DNA of 64,000 bases, taken from NCBI RefSeq assembly GCF_003026285.1, contig NZ_PYOD01000002.1, positions 62,001 to 126,000 of the forward strand, in the 5' to 3' direction. The translations under genes and the position numbers were made by a program. Under the pieces are notes generated by a model. That model was not told the origin of the DNA, made no database searches, and saw nothing but the letters and a program-made list of their open reading frames with translations. Below, in pieces: positions 38,212 through 46,475 of the stretch; the first letter of the stretch is position 1, and every line of letters starts with the position of its first letter. This stretch comes from Photobacterium profundum. GTDB taxonomy: Bacteria; Pseudomonadota; Gammaproteobacteria; Enterobacterales; Vibrionaceae.

Positions 38212-39606
38212 ATGGCGAAAAAAAAACGACCACTTTCAACTACTCAATTAGACTTCGTTGATGATAAATCTGCGGCTTTATTGCTAAATACACCACATAG
38301 TGCGCGAATAATGCTTTGGGTAATGGTGTTGTTTTTTATCGTTGCAATTGCATGGGCATCTGTCGCCAAACTGGATAAAGTAACAGTGGGTACGGGTAAG
38401 GTAATACCATCATCTCAGCTGCAAATTGTGCAAAATCTAGAAGGCGGCATCGTCAAAGAGGTATTGATAAAAGAAGGGCAACATGTTGAACAAAATCAAA
38501 AGCTGCTATTGATTGATGATACTCTATTCCGATCCGATTTTCGTGAGCGAACGCAAAACTTGGCAGGCTCTCAAGCTGACTCTATACGCCTAAATGCTTT
38601 ATTAAATAGCGTCACTGTTAACAAGAAAAATGCAAATAGTAACTGGCGAAAAAGTGTTGATATAAAAGATAACATTCTTAAATTTGATGCCAATTTTGAA
38701 GATAAACATAAGAGACTGGTTCAACGTCAAAAAAATGAATACAACGATAAAATTTCAAATGTTCAAAACCAGTTATCAGGAATGGCACAACAAATTAGTC
38801 AAAAAGAGCGTGAATTAATCGAAACTAAATCACGTATGAATAACCTTCGACGCAGCTACAACATCGCCAGTAAAGAATATAACATCACAAAGCCTCTAGC
38901 TGATGAAGGCGTTGTACCCAAGATTGAATTACTTAAGCTGCAACGACAACTAAACGATACTAAGCGTGAATTGACATCTGCAGAGCTACAGATACCGGTA
39001 ACACAGGCAACAATTCAAGAAGTCATCTTCAAATATATTAATATTGCATCTAATTTTCGCTCTGAAGCACAAGCTGAATTGAATGAAACCAGTGACCAAC
39101 TCGATAGTTTATTAGAATCACAGGTGGGTCTTGAAGATCGCGTCAATCGAACTGTCGTTTTATCTCCTGTAACAGGCACAATCCAAAAGATTTATGTCAA
39201 TACTGTAGGTGGTGTCATTCAACCAGGAATGGACTTAGTTGAGATTGTGCCATCAGAAGATAATTTACTGATTGAGGCTAAAATCGCGCCTCAAGATATT
39301 GGGTTTTTACGTCCAGATTTACCTGTAATGCTCAAATTTAGTGCTTATGATTTTACAGTCTACGGTGGTTTATCCGGTTACTTAGAAACAATCAGTGCAG
39401 ACACAATTCAGGATGAAGAAGGAAATAGTTATTACCAAGTACGGATAAGGACTGAAGATAACACCCTTAAAGGGCCAGATGGTGAGCCCTTACCTATCAT
39501 CCCAGGCATGACCGCATCGGCAGATATCATTACAGGAAAGCGTTCTGTTTTAGATTATTTGCTTAAACCAGTGCTCAAAGCGCGTCAAACAGCGTTAAGA
39601 GAGTAA
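38212..39606 (+). CDS. Type I secretion membrane-fusion (adaptor) protein, HlyD family, LapC-like
   Basis: The periplasmic adaptor linking the inner-membrane ABC transporter to the TolC-type channel. About 464 residues: a short cytoplasmic N-terminus (MAKKKRPLST), one membrane helix (about 31-51), a split lipoyl-like domain (LQIVQNLEGGIVKEVLIKEG and later VTGTIQKIYVNTVGGVIQPG), a long coiled coil (about 130-300) and a C-terminal beta-barrel ending in the family signature ITGKRSVLDYLLKPV. The ATG at 38212 is preferred to a TTG at 38173, because the extra residues have no counterpart in the family. It is first of six genes for adhesin export and release, followed 5 bases later by the TolC-type gene. 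Confidence 0.93.
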   Translation: MAKKKRPLSTTQLDFVDDKSAALLLNTPHSARIMLWVMVLFFIVAIAWASVAKLDKVTVGTGKVIPSSQLQIVQNLEGGIVKEVLIKEGQHVEQNQKLLLIDDTLFRSDFRERTQNLAGSQADSIRLNALLNSVTVNKKNANSNWRKSVDIKDNILKFDANFEDKHKRLVQRQKNEYNDKISNVQNQLSGMAQQISQKERELIETKSRMNNLRRSYNIASKEYNITKPLADEGVVPKIELLKLQRQLNDTKRELTSAELQIPVTQATIQEVIFKYINIASNFRSEAQAELNETSDQLDSLLESQVGLEDRVNRTVVLSPVTGTIQKIYVNTVGGVIQPGMDLVEIVPSEDNLLIEAKIAPQDIGFLRPDLPVMLKFSAYDFTVYGGLSGYLETISADTIQDEEGNSYYQVRIRTEDNTLKGPDGEPLPIIPGMTASADIITGKRSVLDYLLKPVLKARQTALRE

Positions 39607-39611
39607 TTATA

Positions 39612-40925
39612 ATGATAATAAAACAACGCATTAAAAAAATCGCTCTACTTATTAGCCTACAATCTATGGCTATGCCTGTGATGGCTCAATCATTAGAGCA
39701 AGCTATTGCCCAAACATTAAGCTCAAACCCTGAAATTCGAAGTGCTTATAATGAATTTATGAGTCGTAACGAACTCATTGATGCATCAACGGGTGACTAC
39801 CTACCCTCTGTCGATCTAGAGGCTGGTATTGGTTATGAAGACTACGATAATAAATTAGGTACTAAAGGGGAATTTGACCCTCGAAATGCAAAAATATCAA
39901 TCAGACAATTACTGTGGGATGGCTCAATAACGTATAACGATATTCAGCGTAATAAAGCAGAAACAGAAGCTCAACGTTACCAATTATTGTCTGACGCACA
40001 AGATATGGCATTAACAGCCACTGAAAGTTACCTCGATGTATTACGCGCTCAAGAAATATTAGCTCTGTCTGAAGCCAACTTTGCGGTTCACCAACGCATG
40101 TATTCAGATATTAAAAAACGTGCCGATTCAGGTATTGGTTCTACTGCTGATCTTGCTCAAGTAGCAGGTCGTCTAGCTCGCTCAAACACCAATTTATTAT
40201 CAGCAAAAAGTAACCTAAACGACAAAAACACAGCTTTTATTCGTACAATTGGCGCATACCCAGAAGCGTTGGAAAAACCAGAAGTCGACATCAATTACGT
40301 GGCGATCTCGCTTGATGACGCCATGGAAAAAGCACGAAAAAACAACCCTGTTATTTATGTAGCGTCTAATGACATCGAAGCTGCTCAGCAACAATATGAA
40401 CAGGCTAAAGGCACATTTTATCCATCATTCAGTATTGAAGCTTCTCAAGAATGGGGAGAAGAACTCGATGGTTCACGTGGTGATACCGATGAGTTCAAAG
40501 CAATGCTAAAAATGCGTTATAACCTCTATAACGGTGGCTCTGATGCTGCAAAAAGTCGTCGTGCGGCATACCAAATCAATAAATCTAAAGATGTTCGTGA
40601 TCGCGCCCACCGCATGCTAGATGAAGGCACGCGTTTAGCCTGGAGTGCCATGGAACTAGCATCTGATCAAACTAAATTTTTGCAAGAACATGTTGATGCT
40701 TCTGCTCGAACAGTCATCGCGTATGAAAAACAATTTAGGATTGGTAAACGAACATTACTCGACGTTTTGAACACAGAAAATGAGCTATTTGAATCACGAA
40801 AAGCCTACTTGAATGCCCACTACAGCGGTATTTTAGCCAAGTATCGTGTGTTAAATGCGACAGGTTTACTACTCGATGAAATGCGTGTTGATGTACCAGA
40901 AAGCTGGGTTAAAACAGTCAAATAA
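39612..40925 (+). CDS. TolC-family outer-membrane channel, LapE/AggA-like
   Basis: A 437-residue outer-membrane protein with a signal peptide ending at PVMAQ and two copies of the outer-membrane efflux repeat (residues about 28-215 and 235-425). Signatures include LEQAIAQTLSSNPEIRSAYN, the IRQLLWDGSITY segment and, near the end, KQFRIGKRTLLDVLNTENELFESRKAY. It forms the trimeric channel through which the adhesin is exported; in the Lap system the uncleaved N-terminus remains plugged in this channel. GAGAG lies upstream of the ATG. It matches the type I secretion outer-membrane family more closely than housekeeping TolC. Confidence 0.93.
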   Translation: MIIKQRIKKIALLISLQSMAMPVMAQSLEQAIAQTLSSNPEIRSAYNEFMSRNELIDASTGDYLPSVDLEAGIGYEDYDNKLGTKGEFDPRNAKISIRQLLWDGSITYNDIQRNKAETEAQRYQLLSDAQDMALTATESYLDVLRAQEILALSEANFAVHQRMYSDIKKRADSGIGSTADLAQVAGRLARSNTNLLSAKSNLNDKNTAFIRTIGAYPEALEKPEVDINYVAISLDDAMEKARKNNPVIYVASNDIEAAQQQYEQAKGTFYPSFSIEASQEWGEELDGSRGDTDEFKAMLKMRYNLYNGGSDAAKSRRAAYQINKSKDVRDRAHRMLDEGTRLAWSAMELASDQTKFLQEHVDASARTVIAYEKQFRIGKRTLLDVLNTENELFESRKAYLNAHYSGILAKYRVLNATGLLLDEMRVDVPESWVKTVK

Positions 40926-40942
40926 ATAAGGGAATAATAACA

Positions 40943-41533
40943 ATGAAACGAACTGTAACCGGTTTATTAGCACTCACCTTATTTGGCTGTTCTGTCACAG
41001 TGGAAGATCCGCCTATTGCTGAACAATCACAAGACCAGCGAGACTTCGATAAAGATGGTGTGATTAACGCCCGTGATAAATGTGCAGACACTCCACACTC
41101 AGCTATCGTTGATAACGATGGCTGCCCAACCAGCATAAACCGTGAAGAAGAGAATGATGTGCGGGTTCTTTTTGCCAATGATTCAACGGCAATACCTGAA
41201 GCCTTTTTGTCCGAAATTCAACGCATGGCTGATTTTTTAGATGTCTACCCAGAAGCGTATATTGAATTAAAAGGTTATGCGAGCCCTGTTGGTAACTCAG
41301 AATACAATATTGGCCTATCAAAACGACGAGCAACAAAAGTACGAGAGCAGCTCATTGCCGAAGGTGTTGCTCCTCAACGAATAAAAACAATTGGCTTTGG
41401 CGACGCTGAACCAATTGCAGCAGAATCAAGTGAAGCTACAAACACACTTAGCCGCCGTGTTGTTGCGCGTGTTATCGGTTCAAAAGGTAGCCTTGTTGAA
41501 GAGTGGACTATTTTTACGTTAAGAGATAATTAA
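40943..41533 (+). CDS. OmpA-family lipoprotein of the adhesin export operon
   Basis: A 196-residue lipoprotein: signal peptide with lipobox LFGC (Cys16), a thrombospondin type 3-like Ca2+ motif (DFDKDGVINARDKCADTP) and a C-terminal OmpA-like peptidoglycan-binding domain (about 70-185; FANDSTAIPEAF, GYASPVGNSEYNIGLSKRRA, GFGDAEP, SRRV). It should sit in the outer membrane and hold peptidoglycan. A gene of the same type is found in the Shewanella bpf cluster between the TolC-type and LapG-type genes, the same position as here. A structural role, such as anchoring the secretion complex to the wall under load, is inference. GGGAATAATAACA precedes the ATG. Confidence 0.9.
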   Translation: MKRTVTGLLALTLFGCSVTVEDPPIAEQSQDQRDFDKDGVINARDKCADTPHSAIVDNDGCPTSINREEENDVRVLFANDSTAIPEAFLSEIQRMADFLDVYPEAYIELKGYASPVGNSEYNIGLSKRRATKVREQLIAEGVAPQRIKTIGFGDAEPIAAESSEATNTLSRRVVARVIGSKGSLVEEWTIFTLRDN

Positions 41534-41561
41534 TGCATTTACTGATAATTGATCAAATAGA

Positions 41562-42227
41562 ATGAAGAGAGTGGCTTTCTGGGTTCTCGCTCTATTATTA
41601 TCAGCAAGTGCTATTGCACTGACGGATAAAGAGTCGAAACAGATCAATACCATCATGCAATTTTATGGCGAACGCGCTGGAAAGCGAGTGACGGCATGGC
41701 GGAATATTGTCAATGATAATGCTTTACAAGATATTGATACCAAGCTACAAGAAGTGAATGATTTCTTTAACCAGTTGATTTTTATTGATGATATCAAGTT
41801 ATGGGGAAAAGAAGACTTCTGGGCGACCCCTCTTGAGTTTCTAGGTGTGGGGGCTGGTGATTGTGAAGATTTCAGTATTGCAAAATACTTCTCGTTGCGT
41901 GAATTGGGCGTTGCCGATAACAAGTTACGATTAGTATATGTAAAAGCCCTAAAGCTCAATCAATTTCATATGGTGGTAGCCTATTACCCTACCCCGTCAT
42001 CTGTACCATTGCTGCTTGATAACCTTGATGGTGACATTAAGCCAGCAACAAAACGACCAGATTTACTGCCTATATACAGCTTTAATGCTAGCAAACTCTG
42101 GTTAATGAAACAGAAAGGACAAGGACAGTTAGCAGGTAAAGCTTCCAGGTTAAGTTTGTGGAATGACCTACGCCAACGTTCAGATCGTATAAAACTGAAT
42201 AGACCTAAAATTAACTTTGATGAGTGA
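41562..42227 (+). CDS. lapG: LapG-like periplasmic cysteine protease (BTLCP, peptidase C93)
   Basis: A bacterial transglutaminase-like cysteine protease of 221 residues with a signal peptide ending about ASAIA. The catalytic triad is visible: Cys101 in GAGDCEDFSIAKY, His136 in NQFHMVVAYY and Asp153 in LLLDNLDG. The conserved segment DDIKLWGKEDFWATPLEFL precedes it. LapG cleaves the adhesin N-terminus at a di-alanine site and so detaches cells; it needs Ca2+, and is inhibited when bound by LapD. Its substrate site is present in the divergent adhesin. The TGA stop is followed 5 bases later by the lapD-like ATG, implying coupled translation and matched amounts. Confidence 0.94.
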   Translation: MKRVAFWVLALLLSASAIALTDKESKQINTIMQFYGERAGKRVTAWRNIVNDNALQDIDTKLQEVNDFFNQLIFIDDIKLWGKEDFWATPLEFLGVGAGDCEDFSIAKYFSLRELGVADNKLRLVYVKALKLNQFHMVVAYYPTPSSVPLLLDNLDGDIKPATKRPDLLPIYSFNASKLWLMKQKGQGQLAGKASRLSLWNDLRQRSDRIKLNRPKINFDE

Positions 42228-42232
42228 CCACA

Positions 42233-44176
42233 ATGACACTTTATAGACAACTCTTGATATGGATGCTGGTTGTATTTTTTGCGCTTATCACCTCTGTGTT
42301 TGTGATTCAATTCAACACAACACGTGACTTTTTACGTGAGCAACAATCAACAGAAATAGATAACGCGATCAGTGCTGTTGGTATGGCGTTGGCCCCCTAT
42401 CTAGAAGTCAATGACACAATATCTGCAGAATCTGTTATCAACGCCACCTTTGACAGCAGCTTTTACAGCAAAGTGCACTTAAGTATGCTGAATGACAACG
42501 GGGAGATTATACGCAGCTACCCGACTCAGGTAACAGGTGTGCCCGACTGGTTTCAAAGCATAATCATCATTGAACCGATCACGCGTTCCACTACACTCAC
42601 TAGCGGTTGGATGCAATTGGCAAGCCTCACTGTAACCAGCAGCTCGATCTATGCTTACCAGCAACTTTGGCAAGCCAGCTTACAACTCCTGATCGGTTTT
42701 ACATCCACGTTCTTATTAGGCTTAATATTCCTCGCATTTATTTTGTCAAAAGTGCTCAAGCCACTAAAGGCGATTCAACTTCGTGCTCGTCAAATGTCGA
42801 ATAATCAATTTGATGATCCTTTATCTATTCCCAAAATTCGTGAATTAAGTGATGTTGTTGTTGCGTTTAACCATATGAGCGCACAGCTTAAAATCCATTT
42901 TGAGCAACAAGCACAAGAAGCCGATAACTTACGTATTAGGGCTTATCAGGATCCAGTTTCAGGGCTGGCAAACCGTAGCTACTTAATGACTCAGCTTAAT
43001 TCTTGGTTAACATCACCATCAGAAGGCGGCATTGCATTATTGAAAGTTGATTTAATCACAGATGCCTATGCACTCGATGGGTATGAGGCCGGTGACCACC
43101 TCGTACAAACACTGTCTGTTCGAATGAAAGAACTCATCAATGATGATTACACTATCGCACGTCTTAACCAATGCGAATTTATGTTACTCGCGCCAAATAT
43201 CACAGCTGCAGAGCTAAAGATAATTGGCAGCTCATTACTGCACATGACATCTGAACTGCAGAGCGATCCTCTTGATCTTGCTCCAGTTCAAGCGACTGTC
43301 GGTTTAGTCATGCGCAACCATGATGACAATATTACATCGCTACTTGCTCAAGCTGACAATGCTTTAATGCAAGCAAAGCAACAACCGCAAGAGCCCCTTG
43401 CATTATTTGATGTAAAAGAGCAAAGCGACACCAGTAAACAAACCACTATGGGTAAGCAACAATGGAAAGCATTAGTAGACGAAGCTATTGCTAATAAGTT
43501 GTTTAAATTCAACTTTCAAAAAGCAATTGATCATCACCAGAATACCCTCCATCAAGAAGCATTTGCCTACATAAAGAAAGGCAGCCAACATTATTCGGCA
43601 GCACAATTCTTAGGTGCAATAGAACAATTAAATGCGGGTACACATATGGATATGCACATCATCGATGAGCTATTCATTATGCTAAATAGCGATAAAAATG
43701 TCGGTAACATTGCCGTTAATATTACAAAAAGCAGTGTGAACGACACTGGCTTCATTCGCTGGTTAGCCAATAAAATGCAATCTAACCCACAATTGAAAGA
43801 ACGCATTATATTTGAGCTTCCTGAAATTTGTTTTATCAAACATAGCGACAATGCAGGGTTATTGTGTGAAATCATCCATCAAAATAACTTCGCCTTTGGT
43901 ATCGATAATTTTGGACATAATTTCAGTTCGATCGGTTACCTTAATAAGTTTCGTCCGGCTTATGTAAAACTGGATTTTGCATATACTCACCAAATTGAGC
44001 ATCAAGTCAAAGCTGATGTACTCGCATCAATTACCCGCACAGCGAATAATCTATTAATTACCACCATCGCCACTCGTGTTGAAACAATCAGCCAACAAGA
44101 AAAGCTGACCGAACTCATGGTGCGAGGTTTCCAAGGCTATGTGGTAGATAAAATAAATAGCGAGAGAACCGTATGA
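42233..44176 (+). CDS. lapD: LapD-like inner-membrane c-di-GMP receptor with degenerate GGDEF and EAL domains
   Basis: About 647 residues: TM1 (about 5-27), a periplasmic LapD/MoxY N-terminal domain including VPDWF, whose Trp matches the conserved residue that docks LapG, TM2 (about 150-172), a HAMP helix pair, then GGDEF and EAL domains. The GGDEF motif is replaced by NQCEF, and the EAL site has EAF in place of EAL and DNFGHN in place of DDFGTG, so neither synthesis nor hydrolysis of c-di-GMP is expected. Binding of c-di-GMP to the EAL domain would signal outward and capture LapG. A GTG start at 42224 overlapping lapG is possible, but the ATG at 42233 has GAG at good distance. Its end overlaps the next gene as ATGA. 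Confidence 0.93.
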   Translation: MTLYRQLLIWMLVVFFALITSVFVIQFNTTRDFLREQQSTEIDNAISAVGMALAPYLEVNDTISAESVINATFDSSFYSKVHLSMLNDNGEIIRSYPTQVTGVPDWFQSIIIIEPITRSTTLTSGWMQLASLTVTSSSIYAYQQLWQASLQLLIGFTSTFLLGLIFLAFILSKVLKPLKAIQLRARQMSNNQFDDPLSIPKIRELSDVVVAFNHMSAQLKIHFEQQAQEADNLRIRAYQDPVSGLANRSYLMTQLNSWLTSPSEGGIALLKVDLITDAYALDGYEAGDHLVQTLSVRMKELINDDYTIARLNQCEFMLLAPNITAAELKIIGSSLLHMTSELQSDPLDLAPVQATVGLVMRNHDDNITSLLAQADNALMQAKQQPQEPLALFDVKEQSDTSKQTTMGKQQWKALVDEAIANKLFKFNFQKAIDHHQNTLHQEAFAYIKKGSQHYSAAQFLGAIEQLNAGTHMDMHIIDELFIMLNSDKNVGNIAVNITKSSVNDTGFIRWLANKMQSNPQLKERIIFELPEICFIKHSDNAGLLCEIIHQNNFAFGIDNFGHNFSSIGYLNKFRPAYVKLDFAYTHQIEHQVKADVLASITRTANNLLITTIATRVETISQQEKLTELMVRGFQGYVVDKINSERTV

Positions 44177-46299
44177 AAGACCCTCTACTGCAGTCTTTAG
44201 TCTATGTTAGCCGCTATTATGGACAGGCTAACTCTCCTGAAGCCTTGGTTGCAGATCTCCCCCTAGCCGATGGTCTTCTTACTCCATTTCTTCTACCTCG
44301 TGCGGCCGAAAAAGCAGGTTTACAAGCCAAAGATAGCAAAATTGCACTCAAAGACATCTCACCGTTATTATTCCCTGTCGTCGCACTATTAAAAGGCGGC
44401 GATGCATGTGTTGTACTAAGTGTAGATAATGAAAAAGGCGAAGTAGAAGTTGTGCTGGCGCAATCAGATGATAGCCAGCAATGGATAAGCCTTGATGACT
44501 TAAACCAGCAATACACTGGTCATTTATTTTTGATGAAAAAACGCTTTCGTTATGATGAGCGTTCACCTGAAATATTAAAAACCCGTGATGGCCACTGGTT
44601 TTGGAGTACGCTGTGGGAATCTCGTAATATCTACCGAGATGTTTTCATCGCTTCCATTTTGATCAATATATTTGCTATTTCTGCCCCTCTTTTTACTCGT
44701 CTTGTTTACGATAAAATAGTACCTAATCTTGCGTTTGACTCTTTATGGGTACTGGCAATTGGTATCACCATTATTTTTGGCTTTGATTTAGTGCTAAAAG
44801 TCATGCGCAGTTACTTCATTGACTTAGCCGGAAAAAAATCAGACCTGTTAATTTCAGCTAAAATATTTAGCCGAGTAATGGGCATTCGAATGGAAGCCAA
44901 GCCACCTTCGGTGGGTGCGTTTGCTCGCCATATGCAAGAGTTTGAATCTATAAGAGAATTTTTTACCTCTGCGACCGTTTCATCAATGATTGATTTACCT
45001 TTTGCATTGATGTTTCTTCTTATTATTTGGTTTGTTGCAGGCCCTCTAGCACTTGTTCCTTTGGTTGCGGTAACTATTCTGGCTATTTATAGCTTACTCA
45101 TTCAACGCCCTTTACGCCGTAGTATTGAAGAAGGTTCTCGTCTTTCATCGCAAAAAAATGCGAACTTAATTGAAAGCTTAAGTGGCTTGGAAACCGTGAA
45201 ACTGTTTGGGGCACAAAATCAGTTTCAATATCGTTGGGAAGAAGCGGTTGCCCACATGGCCAACTGGGGGATCAAATCTCGTCGTCTTACCGACTCGGTT
45301 CAAAACACGGCTGGGTTCTTACAGCAGTTTGTGTCCGTTGCCATGATCGTATTTGGCGTATATCTCATTGCTGATGGTCAGTTAACCATGGGCGGACTCA
45401 TTGCCGCCACTATGTTAAGCGGACGAGCTGTTGGCCCTATGGTACAACTTTCATTGCTATCAACTCGCTATAATCAAGCAAAATCAGCGATGACAATCAT
45501 CGAGCAACTCATGCAAATGCCGACAGAACAAGAAGACGGTAAGCGCTACATTCACCGTCCTGTTATCAAAGGTAAAATTGAGTTTAATAAAGTGAGTTTC
45601 ACTTACCCCAATGCAACCAACGCAGCACTTAAAGACGTGAGCTTCACGATTAATCCGGGTGAAAAGGTAGCCATCATTGGGCGTATTGGTTCAGGGAAAA
45701 CCACGATTGAGCGCTTGATTATGGGCTTATACCAGCCCATAGAAGGATCGGTTCAAATTGATGATACCGATATCAATCAGCTTCATCATATTGATGTACG
45801 CCGTAATATTGGCTGTGTACCACAAGATATTACTTTGTTTTTCGGTTCTATTCGCGACAACATCATACTGGGTCGCCCGTTAACGACGGACCAAGAAATT
45901 CTGCTTGCAGCAGAACGCGCAGGGGTAACAAGCTTTACGCAGCAAGATGCAGCTGGCTTAGAGAAGCAAGTCGGTGAAGGGGGCGCATCTCTTTCTGGGG
46001 GCCAGCGTCAAGCCATTGCTATTGCACGCGCGATTGTTGGTAAACCTCCCGTGCTGTTAATGGATGAGCCAACAAGCAGCATGGACAACCGTTCAGAAAT
46101 GTACATTAAGCATCAATTAAAAAGCTTATCTAAAGACGAAACGCTTATTCTTATCACCCATAAAACCAGTATGTTAGATATCGTTGATCGCTTAATCGTG
46201 ATGGAACAAGGGCATATTATTGCTGATGGTCCTAAAAATCAGGTGCTTAAACAATTAAGTGAAGGCAACGTTAGTCGAGCAAGGGCAAGCAACGAATAA
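44173..46299 (+). CDS. Type I secretion ABC transporter, LapB-like
   Basis: A 708-residue fused permease-ATPase. The N-terminal ~125 residues form a C39 peptidase-like domain that lacks the catalytic cysteine (SLVYVSRYYGQ where peptidases have a Cys), as in RTX exporters where it only binds substrate. Then come six membrane helices (about 155-430) and the ATPase: Walker A GRIGSGKTT, Q-loop VPQDITLFFGSIRDNI, signature LSGGQRQ, Walker B PVLLMDEPTSSMD and switch His in ITHKT. It powers export of the giant adhesin. It is last in the operon and starts inside the stop of the lapD-like gene. A hairpin terminator follows at 46388-46436. Confidence 0.95.
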   Translation: MKDPLLQSLVYVSRYYGQANSPEALVADLPLADGLLTPFLLPRAAEKAGLQAKDSKIALKDISPLLFPVVALLKGGDACVVLSVDNEKGEVEVVLAQSDDSQQWISLDDLNQQYTGHLFLMKKRFRYDERSPEILKTRDGHWFWSTLWESRNIYRDVFIASILINIFAISAPLFTRLVYDKIVPNLAFDSLWVLAIGITIIFGFDLVLKVMRSYFIDLAGKKSDLLISAKIFSRVMGIRMEAKPPSVGAFARHMQEFESIREFFTSATVSSMIDLPFALMFLLIIWFVAGPLALVPLVAVTILAIYSLLIQRPLRRSIEEGSRLSSQKNANLIESLSGLETVKLFGAQNQFQYRWEEAVAHMANWGIKSRRLTDSVQNTAGFLQQFVSVAMIVFGVYLIADGQLTMGGLIAATMLSGRAVGPMVQLSLLSTRYNQAKSAMTIIEQLMQMPTEQEDGKRYIHRPVIKGKIEFNKVSFTYPNATNAALKDVSFTINPGEKVAIIGRIGSGKTTIERLIMGLYQPIEGSVQIDDTDINQLHHIDVRRNIGCVPQDITLFFGSIRDNIILGRPLTTDQEILLAAERAGVTSFTQQDAAGLEKQVGEGGASLSGGQRQAIAIARAIVGKPPVLLMDEPTSSMDNRSEMYIKHQLKSLSKDETLILITHKTSMLDIVDRLIVMEQGHIIADGPKNQVLKQLSEGNVSRARASNE

Positions 46300-46387
46300 G
46301 CCACATAGCTCAAAGAAAAGAAGCTAGCCATAACTGCCAATGATAAAATAGAAAAATAAACAGTAAGAAGTACTTGAGCAATAAAAT

Positions 46388-46436
46388 AAAAGTGGTGAGT
46401 TAAGCGCTATATCCACAGCCCTAATTCACCACTTTT
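46388..46436. terminator. Bidirectional terminator between the adhesin export operon and kefB
   Basis: Fifteen-base arms at 46388-46402 and 46422-46436 (AAAAGTGGTGAGTTA / TAATTCACCACTTTT) pair with one G-T wobble around a 19-base loop. The T-rich side on the minus strand (CCACTTTTATTTTAT) suits termination of kefB; the plus-strand side is weaker. Confidence 0.75.
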
Positions 46437-46475
46437 GATTGTTAAGTGCAGTCACTAAACAGAAGATAATTGTTT

